Assembly: GCA_021163465.1 (NCBI GenBank)
Contig: JAGGWU010000090.1
Span: 1 to 9,839 of the forward strand
Direction: 5' to 3'
Source: Candidatus Bipolaricaulota bacterium
Lineage (GTDB): Bacteria; Bipolaricaulota; Bipolaricaulia; Bipolaricaulales; Bipolaricaulaceae
Length of the DNA stretch: 9,839 bases
In this document: in pieces, positions 1 through 6,222 of the stretch
How the letters are laid out: the number at the start of each line of letters is the position of its first letter
How positions within the stretch are numbered: the stretch's first letter is position 1
Position numbers and translations under genes: made by a program
Notes under the pieces: generated by a model
What the model saw: only the letters and a program-made list of their open reading frames with translations
What the model was told of the DNA's origin: nothing
Database searches by the model: none

Positions 1-18
1 GTTCGTCCCCTGGCAGGG

Positions 19-804
19 ATGAGGGAGCTCGTCTTGGTGCGGGGCGCCGGGGATGTGGCCACCGCCGTGGCCATCCGGTTGTGGGAACGGGGGCTGGCGG
101 TGGTCTGTACCGAGCTATCCCAGCCCCTGGCGTTGAGGCGGGCGGTGGCGTTTGCCGAGGCGGTATACGAGGGCAGATGGGCGGTGGAGGGGCACGAGGC
201 CGCCCGGGCTGTGTCCCCACAGGAAGCCCTGTGTCTCCTGGGGAAGGGGATCATCCCCGTGCTCGCTCCGGAGGGGGACGCGGTGGAGCGGCTTCGGCCC
301 GAGGCCATCGTGGATGCACGGATGGCCAAGCGGAACCTGGGGACACGCATCGATGAGGCTCCCCTCGTCGTCGGGCTGGGGCCGGGGTTCACCGCGGGGG
401 TAGATTGTCACGCGGCGGTGGAGACCCTGCGGGGTCCCTTCCTGGGCAAGGTTTACCTGGAGGGATCCCCCCTTGCCCCCACTCACATCCCGTGCGAGAT
501 CGGGGGGCTATCCCGGGAGCGGGTGCTTCGGGTGAAGCGGCCGGGGCACTTCACGGGGTACAAGGCGATTGGGGAGCGGGTGAAAAAGGGGGAAAGCCTT
601 GCCCGGTGCAGCGGGGAGGAGTTGAGGGCGCCCTGTTCCGGGGTGGTCCGGGGGATCCTGCGCTCGGGGATCGAGGTCCCCGCGGGGACGAAGGCCGTGG
701 AGATCGACCCTCGGGGGGACCCCCGGGTTTGCTTCCGGGTGGCGGACCGCTCGTGGAGGATCGCCGCCGGGGTCCTGGAAGCTTTGGATCTCCTCGGTTT
801 CTGA
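19..804 (+). CDS. yqeB: YqeB-family protein of the selenium-dependent molybdenum hydroxylase system
   Basis: The 261-residue product matches the YqeB family in length and conserved blocks. It has an N-terminal nucleotide-binding-like VRGAGDVATA (residues 7-16), then AFAEAVYEG (44-52), VDARMAKRNLGT (98-109) and GLGPGFTAG (119-127). The C-terminal part (about 170-235) has a lipoyl/barwin-like hybrid pattern, with APCSGVVRG (204-212) and a terminal EIDPRGD. Members of this family are known from genomes that use a labile selenium cofactor in molybdenum hydroxylases; the biochemical role of YqeB itself is unsettled, and it is probably a cytoplasmic maturation factor. The ATG at 19 places the family's usual VRGAGD block at the N terminus. 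The frame is open to the left edge, so an earlier start cannot be excluded. An ATGA at 19-22 would let an upstream gene ending ...VPWQG overlap by 4 nt, suggesting translational coupling. No partner gene (selD, yqeC, xdh) lies in the window. Confidence 0.88.
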   Translation: MRELVLVRGAGDVATAVAIRLWERGLAVVCTELSQPLALRRAVAFAEAVYEGRWAVEGHEAARAVSPQEALCLLGKGIIPVLAPEGDAVERLRPEAIVDARMAKRNLGTRIDEAPLVVGLGPGFTAGVDCHAAVETLRGPFLGKVYLEGSPLAPTHIPCEIGGLSRERVLRVKRPGHFTGYKAIGERVKKGESLARCSGEELRAPCSGVVRGILRSGIEVPAGTKAVEIDPRGDPRVCFRVADRSWRIAAGVLEALDLLGF

Positions 805-921
805 ACGAAAATTCTTGCGTTCCCTCCTTTACCGGGACACTTGAACCTCCACAAGTCCGTGTTTCCCACCGGTGCGAGGGGAAATCTGTGAATCTAAGGG
901 GGATTCAAGGTGGTTGACCGG

Positions 922-941
922 GTTTCAGCGGGGCGTGAAAC
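922..941. promoter_or_regulatory. Perfect inverted repeat, possible operator
   Basis: GTTTCA (922-927) and TGAAAC (936-941) are exact reverse complements around an 8-base GC-rich loop, and two G-T wobbles could extend the stem outward. The dyad lies directly after a TTGACC hexamer (914-919) and about 110 bases before the small ORF and secreted peptidase genes, where a regulator site would be expected. No T-run follows, so it is not a terminator. A six-base arm can arise by chance, so an operator role is a guess. Confidence 0.25.
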
Positions 942-1041
942 TTGGGCTGGACGTTTGGTGTAGTCTAAGCGAGCTTTTAAGAAGGAAAGTCGTTGCGGAG
1001 GCCTTGCTGTGGGACTTTTCCTTTTTGGGAAAAGGTAGTTT

Positions 1042-1047
1042 AGGAGG
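1042..1047 (+). promoter_or_regulatory. Strong ribosome binding site of the small ORF
   Basis: AGGAGG lies 6 bases before the ATG at 1054, the ideal anti-16S match and spacing. It is the main reason for believing the 59-codon ORF is translated. A CCTTTT/AAAAGG stem (1020-1035) ends just upstream and leaves the site unpaired. Confidence 0.6.
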
Positions 1048-1053
1048 TAGAAA

Positions 1054-1233
1054 ATGCGTGGGTTCGTGCTCCGGTTGAAAGGGCCCTTCTACGATGTGGG
1101 GACGATGTGTCTCGCCGTTTATGTCGATCAGCAGGATTCCCTGATCCTTCACCACGTTCAGGACGCAATGCCCCATGGACCCTACCGAATGGGATTCAAC
1201 TCTGTTTATGTTGGAAATGTTTTTGTGATTTAA
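1054..1233 (+). CDS. Small hypothetical protein, 59 aa
   Basis: The frame runs from ATG to TAA and encodes 59 residues, beginning MRGFVLRLKGPF and ending VYVGNVFVI. I do not recognise it. It has no signal peptide or membrane segment. The sequence alternates hydrophobic and polar residues (CLAVYV, SLILHHV, FNSVYVGNVFV), which suggests beta strands, and it is rich in aromatic residues, valine and histidine (two adjacent His, plus HGPY). Translation is supported by the AGGAGG site 6 bases upstream and by ordinary codon use. The gene ends 40 bases before the secreted peptidase on the same strand, so the two are probably co-transcribed. An antisense frame (minus strand, 925-1176) covers most of it and is the main competing reading, but it has a much weaker ribosome site. 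It could also be the remaining end of a once longer protein. Confidence 0.5.
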   Translation: MRGFVLRLKGPFYDVGTMCLAVYVDQQDSLILHHVQDAMPHGPYRMGFNSVYVGNVFVI

Positions 1234-1273
1234 GGCAAACAGCAGGGGTGAGCGGAAAAGGGGGTGGTAGAAG

Positions 1274-4234
1274 ATGAAGAAGTTTCTTTGCTCACTGCTT
1301 ATTCTTTCGTTTTGGGCCCTCTACGGGATGGCACAGTACGGACCCGGTGAGGGCGGCGATGGTGGTGTATCGCTACGCTTCCAGGGGAGGCTCCTAACGC
1401 AGGGGACTTGTTACCAGCCTGCGGAGAATATCCTCCGCTGCCAGGTTCCTGAAGGAAGCCCCGGTGTTCTGGAGCTTGTGGCTGAGAGGACTCCCGTTGG
1501 CCCGGTGAACGTCCGGCTCGTCTCAGCTCCGGCTGGGTGGCCCTCCTTCCCCGTGACTTCCGGTTGGGGAACGGTGCGGACGCAGTACCGGTTCACGATC
1601 CCCCCGGGTACCGCCGGGAGCCAGTTCGAACTCCTTTTCGAAGCCTGGACTGCTGGGATCCCGTATCCCCTTCAGCTGCAGGTGATCTTGGGAGTAGTCC
1701 CGGTACAGCCTCCGACCGAGCCCGAGTACGGGTACGTTACCGATTCACAGGGCGGCTTTTCGGTGCCGGTGGAAGAGTTCCCCGATACCGTGGTCAGCGG
1801 GACCTTGACCCGGTGCGGGATCCAGCCTCTTCCCGGAGTGCCGGTCTCGGTGGAGCTTATCCCCAAAGAGGGGCGGCAATGGATCCGGAACCTCGGGGAC
1901 ATCGGGGCGGTGAGGGTATCCTCGCCCGGTTATGGTGAAGCGGTGGTGAGCGAGTTCCGCCTCCTTTCGTCTATGGACATCACCGGACGGGTACAGCGGA
2001 CCATAGATGTGGGGATTGTGTGTCTTAAGCCACCGGTTACCGGGTCGGTTCCCCCCGAGGCGATGCCTGATAGAGGATCCACATCGGGGACTACCGACGA
2101 GGAAGGAAAGTTCTCGGTACCCCGGCCGGGGCGGCCCGGCGCCACGGTCACCGGGAGGCTCACCGAGTGCACCATGAGGCCGCTACCTAACCAAGAATTT
2201 GCGTTAACCCCCGTCTATGAGGGGAACACGCTCAGCGGGTTCACGGTGGTGGTGCCGGGATACGAGCCGGTGAACGTGACCGAATTCGGTCGGGTTTCCG
2301 TCTTCGGCCTCACAACTTACCTCTTGGGCAATGTGTGTCTGCGGCCCGTGGAAGAAGGGGAAGCGGCGCCCACGTGTACCCTAATCGTGCGGGGGAGGGT
2401 GACCGACAGTTCCCATGATTACCCGGTGTCCTATAGCAAGGTATGGCTTTTCGTGTTGCGGGACGGGGACGCCTTGCCACTCCCGCCTTTGAGCATATGG
2501 GACAGGCGTCCGGATGCTGTCACACGCACTAACCACACCGCCGAGCGGACATTCAACGGCCGGGAGTTCGTACCCTCAGAGAAAGCTACCTATGAATTCC
2601 GACTCCAATGGACAGGTCCTTGCCCACCCCGAGTGGTAGTAGTGTCGCTCTTGTGGTATGACAACAGGGATCTGATGGCAGTAAGCTCCGAAAACCAAGT
2701 CGGTGGCAGGTTCGTGCCTGTATATTTGGCCAGGTTGATCACTGGGCCCGATGATCCTTGGCGGGCTCGGGTCGGTAGCGCGGCCGCCGTATGGAGACGC
2801 ACCGGTCCGAACGAATACACCGCTGATCCGGTGGACTTCTTCTACGGTGACTTGCCTCCTTTAGCCCGGGATTCGGCCCGGGTGATCGGAGCTGGTGGGG
2901 TCGCTTCCGAGAATTGGGATAGGAAGGGAGCAGACCCTGACGCCTTCATGAACAGTTGTGCTCACTTCTATTTCTGGTCTTACAAGGCGATGAGGTATTT
3001 GGAAGGACTGGCCGAGCAATTGGGCGTGACTTTGAAGCCGGTGTTGGTCAGCATGTTCAGTTCGGGAGCAACGCGCTGTTCATCGGCCGGCGTCCAGTTC
3101 GGAGATCTTGCGGGTGGGACCGGACCACGTGCGACCGCAGATGCTCATGTGCTTATGAATGAAGAAAACAGTCTTCCTCTATGGGGTGGCAGTAAACCCG
3201 ATAACAACATCTGGCATGAGCTCGGCCATTACTGGTGGCTTCAGATCTACGGTGGATTTCTCCCAGGGACTCCACCTCCGGATAATAACCATGGGGGCTG
3301 GAGAAACGGGTCAACCACCGATTCCCTCCAAGAGGGGTTTGCCGAATTTACCTCCATGCTCGTCTGTGAGTACTACGGGGACCGGGATCCCCAGCTTTAC
3401 CGATGGTCGGGGCACGACGACAACTTGGAGGTTGACATCCCTGCATGGGGAAGGCCTGGAACGCCCGATGATGAGGAGTTCGCAGTCGCGGGGCTGCTTT
3501 GGGATCTCCATGATGGTAGAGGGATCGAGAGAAAACCAAAGGGCACCATTTCCACGGTAATAGAAACGCGCGATCATGTTAGCTTAAGCGATGTACAGGT
3601 ATTCGAGATATTTGTGAATACGAAGCCAAGAACCGTGAAAGCGATGCACGATGCCCTCGTCAATTACCCTGCGTATGGGTTGAGTTCGACTGACACCGAT
3701 TGGGATGGGGTGCTCGATGTGAGCGAGCTATTCGTGGCTCACGGCTTCTTCGACGATATTGGACGCAATGGCCTCGGTGATCCCGCCAAGCGTACCAGCA
3801 ATCGGTTGTGGGATGGAGGGGAAGAAAGGATCGGTTTCAGCGGTGGCCGTGCCCCTGACGGCGCCATCAGAGTTGGCCGGCAGGACAGGCCACCCATCCC
3901 GCAAGCTTACTTGTTGATTCGGATCCTTGGACCTGCGGGGGAAGAAATAGATGTGACCCGAGCCGTGATGCACATCGAGATCGATTTCCCTGCGGAATTC
4001 AGCTATTACGACTACTCCTGGAGCAGAGAGCTCGAGTCGAAATATGTGTACTTCCTGATGCCCCCGGATATTTACTCTCCTGTCGCCCGCATCACCGTGG
4101 AGGTGCCGGGCCTGGGGAGAAGCGATCCCCTCGTTATAACAACGGATCGATATTGGCAGCTCCTCCAGGAGGCGAGGAACGCTGGCTTGGGCTTCTTCTT
4201 AGACCATGTGTTCGCGATAAAGCCACAACAATAA
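1274..4234 (+). CDS. Secreted zinc metallopeptidase-like protein with N-terminal Cys repeats and an EF-hand loop
   Basis: The 986-residue product opens with a signal peptide (Lys-Lys, hydrophobic core LCSLLILSFWALYG, likely cut after GMA near residue 21), so it acts outside the cytoplasm. Residues about 22-150 form a beta-rich domain with one cysteine pair. Two tandem repeats follow (about 152-254 and 270-357), each with TD..G.FSVP, LT.C...PLP and VCL.P; each carries two cysteines (181/250 and 299/355) that could form a disulfide. After another beta-rich region comes a zincin core: WHELGHYW gives H648-E649-x-x-H652, and EGFAEF (687-692) supplies a candidate third ligand, E687 or E691, in the manner of peptidase MA-like gluzincins. 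FAVAGLLWDLHDG beyond it is typical of such secreted peptidases. Residues 807-818 (DTDWDGVLDVSE) fit a 12-residue EF-hand calcium loop. There is no C-terminal membrane anchor or sorting signal. The start is chosen by the signal peptide and a GGGGGTGG site 6 bases upstream. The substrate is unknown. Confidence 0.8.
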   Translation: MKKFLCSLLILSFWALYGMAQYGPGEGGDGGVSLRFQGRLLTQGTCYQPAENILRCQVPEGSPGVLELVAERTPVGPVNVRLVSAPAGWPSFPVTSGWGTVRTQYRFTIPPGTAGSQFELLFEAWTAGIPYPLQLQVILGVVPVQPPTEPEYGYVTDSQGGFSVPVEEFPDTVVSGTLTRCGIQPLPGVPVSVELIPKEGRQWIRNLGDIGAVRVSSPGYGEAVVSEFRLLSSMDITGRVQRTIDVGIVCLKPPVTGSVPPEAMPDRGSTSGTTDEEGKFSVPRPGRPGATVTGRLTECTMRPLPNQEFALTPVYEGNTLSGFTVVVPGYEPVNVTEFGRVSVFGLTTYLLGNVCLRPVEEGEAAPTCTLIVRGRVTDSSHDYPVSYSKVWLFVLRDGDALPLPPLSIWDRRPDAVTRTNHTAERTFNGREFVPSEKATYEFRLQWTGPCPPRVVVVSLLWYDNRDLMAVSSENQVGGRFVPVYLARLITGPDDPWRARVGSAAAVWRRTGPNEYTADPVDFFYGDLPPLARDSARVIGAGGVASENWDRKGADPDAFMNSCAHFYFWSYKAMRYLEGLAEQLGVTLKPVLVSMFSSGATRCSSAGVQFGDLAGGTGPRATADAHVLMNEENSLPLWGGSKPDNNIWHELGHYWWLQIYGGFLPGTPPPDNNHGGWRNGSTTDSLQEGFAEFTSMLVCEYYGDRDPQLYRWSGHDDNLEVDIPAWGRPGTPDDEEFAVAGLLWDLHDGRGIERKPKGTISTVIETRDHVSLSDVQVFEIFVNTKPRTVKAMHDALVNYPAYGLSSTDTDWDGVLDVSELFVAHGFFDDIGRNGLGDPAKRTSNRLWDGGEERIGFSGGRAPDGAIRVGRQDRPPIPQAYLLIRILGPAGEEIDVTRAVMHIEIDFPAEFSYYDYSWSRELESKYVYFLMPPDIYSPVARITVEVPGLGRSDPLVITTDRYWQLLQEARNAGLGFFLDHVFAIKPQQ
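1742..2023 (+). repeat. Intragenic protein repeat, copy 1
   Basis: This codes for residues 157-250 of the secreted peptidase. Landmarks shared with copy 2 are D.-.-G-.FSVP at the start, G.LT.C...PLP near residue 181, a P/GYE-type turn followed by a V.EF segment, and VCLKP at the end. The repetition is at protein level; the DNA copies have diverged, indicating an old duplication. Confidence 0.65.
2096..2338 (+). repeat. Intragenic protein repeat, copy 2
   Basis: This codes for residues 275-355. It opens DEEGKFSVP, carries GRLTECTMRPLP with Cys299, has VPGYEPVNVTEF in the middle, and ends in GNVCLRP with Cys355. It is about a dozen residues shorter than copy 1 between the two cysteines. The pattern resembles carboxypeptidase-regulatory-like beta-sandwich modules, but I cannot assign it firmly. 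Confidence 0.65.
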
Positions 4235-4272
4235 AAAGCCGAAGCCGTTCATGGACTGGTCCCACTTCGGCT
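4233..4272 (-). terminator. Intrinsic terminator reading leftward, loop of 20 nt
   Basis: AGCCGAAG (4237-4244) and CTTCGGCT (4265-4272) are perfect complements. On the minus strand the stem is followed at once by five T; on the plus strand no T-run follows. It therefore fits a factor-independent terminator for leftward transcription, although the 20-base loop is long (GGA/TCC inside it may shorten it). No intact minus-strand gene lies to its right before 5389, which points to a lost gene. It begins within the stop codon of the peptidase gene, so it may also give some protection or weak termination in the + direction. Confidence 0.55.
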
Positions 4273-4340
4273 GTACCGATTGGCCACGTCTCCCTCAGGG
4301 GTGAGCGGGGTGGATCTCATACGTCCGTCCCTATTTTTCC

Positions 4341-4640
4341 TCACATGGTCACCTCGGTTAGGTCCAGCATAAGATTGGACGAAGCGGTTTACCACCTCCT
4401 CGGCGATGGTCCGCTGCGCCCGGTCGCAGATCTCCCGGCGCCGCCCGGGGTTCATACAAACCTTATCCCCTTTGGGATCATCACCGATCTCGATTCCAAA
4501 GAAGCCCTCTCCGCCTACCGCAAAAGGATGGCGATCCCATTCCCTCGGCTGAGGCTTCCCCCTGTCCCAACTCATGCCTAAAGCTCGGCCATGACACCAA
4601 CAATGTCCCGGTGATAAATGGAACAATCGTCCACGATGCG
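4341..4640 (-). pseudogene. Possible remnant of an unrecognised minus-strand gene
   Basis: No full gene fits between 4235 and 4689. Read leftward, protein-like segments appear in shifting frames. At 4640-4578 there is RIVDDCSIYHRD...VMAEL then a stop. At 4578-4372, in another frame, there is GMSWDRGK...AVGGEGFFGIEIG...GRRREICDRAQRTIAEEVVNRF. At about 4382-4341, back in the first frame, there is NLMLDLTEVTM then TGA. Joined by two frameshifts these would form one C-terminal region of about 100 residues, ending some 70 bases before the leftward terminator at 4233-4272, as a real gene would. Stops lie just upstream in the first frame (4643-4641, 4652-4650). I do not recognise the family. The competing + strand reading (4153-4581) has no ribosome site and overlaps the peptidase gene. 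The evidence is amino-acid texture and terminator placement only. Confidence 0.33.
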
Positions 4641-4676
4641 TTAGTACACTCATATCAGCAAGATCTCCATAAGATC

Positions 4677-4686
4677 GAGGAGAAGG
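4677..4686 (+). promoter_or_regulatory. Ribosome binding site supporting the TTG start of the PPTase
   Basis: GAGGAGAAGG precedes the TTG at 4690, with GGAG 7 bases away; a second TTG follows at 4693, 10 bases away. No in-frame ATG with a comparable site lies nearby, so a TTG start is the best choice. Confidence 0.55.
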
Positions 4687-4689
4687 CCT

Positions 4690-5355
4690 TTGTTGCCGCG
4701 GAAGGATCTCAGGGCAGCGGAGCACTTCCTTGAAAGAGCGGTCCCGGGCTGCGCCGCTTTGGTGAGACCTATCGCGTGCCTTCAGGGACGGCTCTTTCCG
4801 GCCGAGGAAAAACACATCTGCGGAAGCGCCTCCAAGAGGCAGCGGGAGTTCATCGCCACAAGGACCGCGGCCAGGGAGGCTATGAGGAAGTTGGGACTTC
4901 CCCCTCAACCCGTCCTCAAGGGCCAGGGCGGAGAACCCCTTTGGCCTGCGGGTATCGTCGGCTCGCTTTCCCACACCGACCGCGTATGCGGGTGTATCCT
5001 CGCTCCTCGCAAGCGGTACCTCTCCCTGGGATTGGATCTCGAGGATCCGCGGAGAATGGAGGAAAGGCTCTTTCCCCGGATCCTCACTCCCGAGGAGAGG
5101 GACACGCTCTCGATCCTGCCCCGCCCCCGTTCTCTCCTTCTGGCCACTGTGATCTTCTCCGCTAAGGAAGCATGCATAAAGTGTTTCTACCCCGTGCTGG
5201 GGACATCCCTTCGCCTAAGGGAAATGAGAGTGAGGTTCACCGGAGAGAATAAATTCGAGATCATGGGCGCAAAGGGATGGAGATTGGAAGGGGTTTACCT
5301 GCTCTACGGAGATTTGGTCATCACTGCCCTGGCCTTGCCTCCCAGGGGAAAGTGA
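4690..5355 (+). CDS. 4'-phosphopantetheinyl transferase, EntD/PcpS type
   Basis: The enzyme moves the 4'-phosphopantetheine arm of coenzyme A to a conserved serine of an acyl or peptidyl carrier protein in the cytoplasm. The 221-residue protein has the expected order of EntD-like members: RTAAREAMRKLG (58-69), a P-x-W-P-x-G-IVGSLSHT block (83-96) with the conserved His95, GLDLED (114-119) giving the Mg-binding Asp116 and Glu118, LTPEER (132-137), and FSAKEACIKCFYP (156-168) with Glu160 and Lys164. Length is normal for the group. Translation begins at TTG behind GAGGAGAAGG. It stands alone on the + strand and converges on ispE with only 33 bases between stops. No carrier protein, fatty-acid, NRPS or PKS gene is visible, so it may be the general carrier-protein activator (AcpS role) or serve a cluster elsewhere. 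Confidence 0.85.
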   Translation: MLPRKDLRAAEHFLERAVPGCAALVRPIACLQGRLFPAEEKHICGSASKRQREFIATRTAAREAMRKLGLPPQPVLKGQGGEPLWPAGIVGSLSHTDRVCGCILAPRKRYLSLGLDLEDPRRMEERLFPRILTPEERDTLSILPRPRSLLLATVIFSAKEACIKCFYPVLGTSLRLREMRVRFTGENKFEIMGAKGWRLEGVYLLYGDLVITALALPPRGK

Positions 5356-5388
5356 GCGGAGGGTTCGGCCTTCGACGTCGTTACGTTG

Positions 5389-6222
5389 TTATCTGAGAAA
5401 TTCATAGCCGCGTATCCGAGGACGCACCAGCTTGAGCCTCCCCTTCACCTTCTGTCCCAAGAGCTCGTCCATGGCCCACTCCGCCACGTCCTCCCCGTCG
5501 AAGGCAGCAAAAAGCGCCGACCCCGACCCGCTCATCCCCACCCCGATTTCTCCCAAACCTTGTAGCTTCTCCATGTAACCGGAAAGTTCCGGCCTCAACC
5601 TTATCGCGGCGGGCCAGAGATCGTTGGGAAACACCTCCGTCGGCCCGGGTGCAGGTTCGGCAAGTTCGTCATAAATCCGGTAGACCTCGGAGGTGGGACA
5701 GGGGAAAGGGGGTACCACCACGAGAAACACGGGCGGTATCTCTTCCCGGGCTGGTCGCAGGAGATCACCGATCCCCTCCATCCATGCGGGGCTTTCACCG
5801 AGGAAAAAAGGGACGTCGGCCCCCAGCTCCCGTGCGAATCCCTTCAGTTCCTCCGTGCTCAATCCCAACCCCCAAAGCTCGTTCAATCCCACAAGCGTCG
5901 CCGCGGCATCCGACGAGCCGCCCCCCAGGCCCGCCCCCACGGGGATGTCCTTGAGGAGGACGATCCGCACCCCCTCCCGCGGCGAGAACTGCCTCCACAG
6001 GAGCTCGGCCGCCCGGTAAACCAAGTTTTCCCCATGGGGGATGTGTAGGTCGGGCATCGTGCGGAGCTCGATCCTTTTCTTGGGGATGGGCTCGAGGTGC
6101 ACCTCGTCGGCCCAATCTACCGCTACGACCAGCGAGCGCAGCGTGTGGTAGCCGTCGGGGCGGCGCCCAGTGATCGCAAGGGTCAGGTTCAGCTTCGCGT
6201 AGGCCTTTAAGGCGAGGCCCAA
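5389..6222 (-). CDS. ispE: 4-diphosphocytidyl-2-C-methyl-D-erythritol kinase
   Basis: IspE phosphorylates the 2-hydroxyl of CDP-methylerythritol with ATP, the fourth step of the MEP route to isopentenyl diphosphate. The 277-residue product shows the family signature: AYAKLNLTL (7-15, with catalytic Lys10), RRPDGYHTL (20-28), the GHMP ATP loop PVGAGLGGGSSDAA (94-107), LGADVPFF (133-140, catalytic Asp136), and MSGSGSALFA (230-239). Length matches the family. The start is TTG at 6222-6220, since Lys10 then falls at its usual position and GGGGAGG lies 4 bases upstream. The first 16 bases overlap the end of hutI, so translation is probably coupled. It is the last gene of the minus-strand operon. 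The presence of IspE argues for a bacterium rather than an archaeon. Confidence 0.95.
   Translation of the reverse strand: MGLALKAYAKLNLTLAITGRRPDGYHTLRSLVVAVDWADEVHLEPIPKKRIELRTMPDLHIPHGENLVYRAAELLWRQFSPREGVRIVLLKDIPVGAGLGGGSSDAAATLVGLNELWGLGLSTEELKGFARELGADVPFFLGESPAWMEGIGDLLRPAREEIPPVFLVVVPPFPCPTSEVYRIYDELAEPAPGPTEVFPNDLWPAAIRLRPELSGYMEKLQGLGEIGVGMSGSGSALFAAFDGEDVAEWAMDELLGQKVKGRLKLVRPRIRGYEFLR

Larger units (their letters stand above)
805..1053. other. Intergenic region with small dyad symmetries
   Basis: I see no convincing coding on the + strand in this 249-base stretch. It is less GC-rich than the flanking genes. It holds an imperfect stem at about 833-858 (TTG...CAA extended by GGAC...GTCC around a bulge) followed by only three T, so it is a poor terminator candidate for the YqeB operon. 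It also holds a 6-bp perfect dyad at 922-941 and a CCTTTT/AAAAGG stem at 1020-1035 just before the small-ORF ribosome site. A TTGACC hexamer at 914-919 with GAAACT 17 bp further on is a weak promoter candidate, with only three matches in the -10. An 83-codon minus-strand frame at 925-1176 overlaps the small ORF but lacks a good ribosome site. Confidence 0.5.

Noticed and set aside
833..865. Intrinsic terminator after YqeB
   Set aside because: The stem is short and bulged, and only three T follow. Mentioned in the intergenic entry but not called.
925..1176. 83-codon minus-strand frame beginning MGHCVLNVV
   Set aside because: The first 45 residues look plausible, but its ribosome site is weak and it lies opposite the small ORF with the ideal AGGAGG. 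Kept only as the competing reading.
4153..4581. 142-codon open frame on the plus strand
   Set aside because: It begins inside the peptidase gene in another frame, has no ribosome site, and its first half has no protein character.
4249..4974. 241-codon open frame on the minus strand
   Set aside because: It runs antisense through the PPTase coding region and the peptidase-PPTase gap. Its right half is Arg/Pro-rich shadow text, and only the 4372-4578 part looks protein-like. I treat that part as a possible gene remnant rather than an intact gene.
5356..5388. Terminator between the convergent PPTase and ispE genes
   Set aside because: Only the short palindrome CGACGTCG (5373-5380) is present, with no T-run on either side. 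Not enough for a terminator call.
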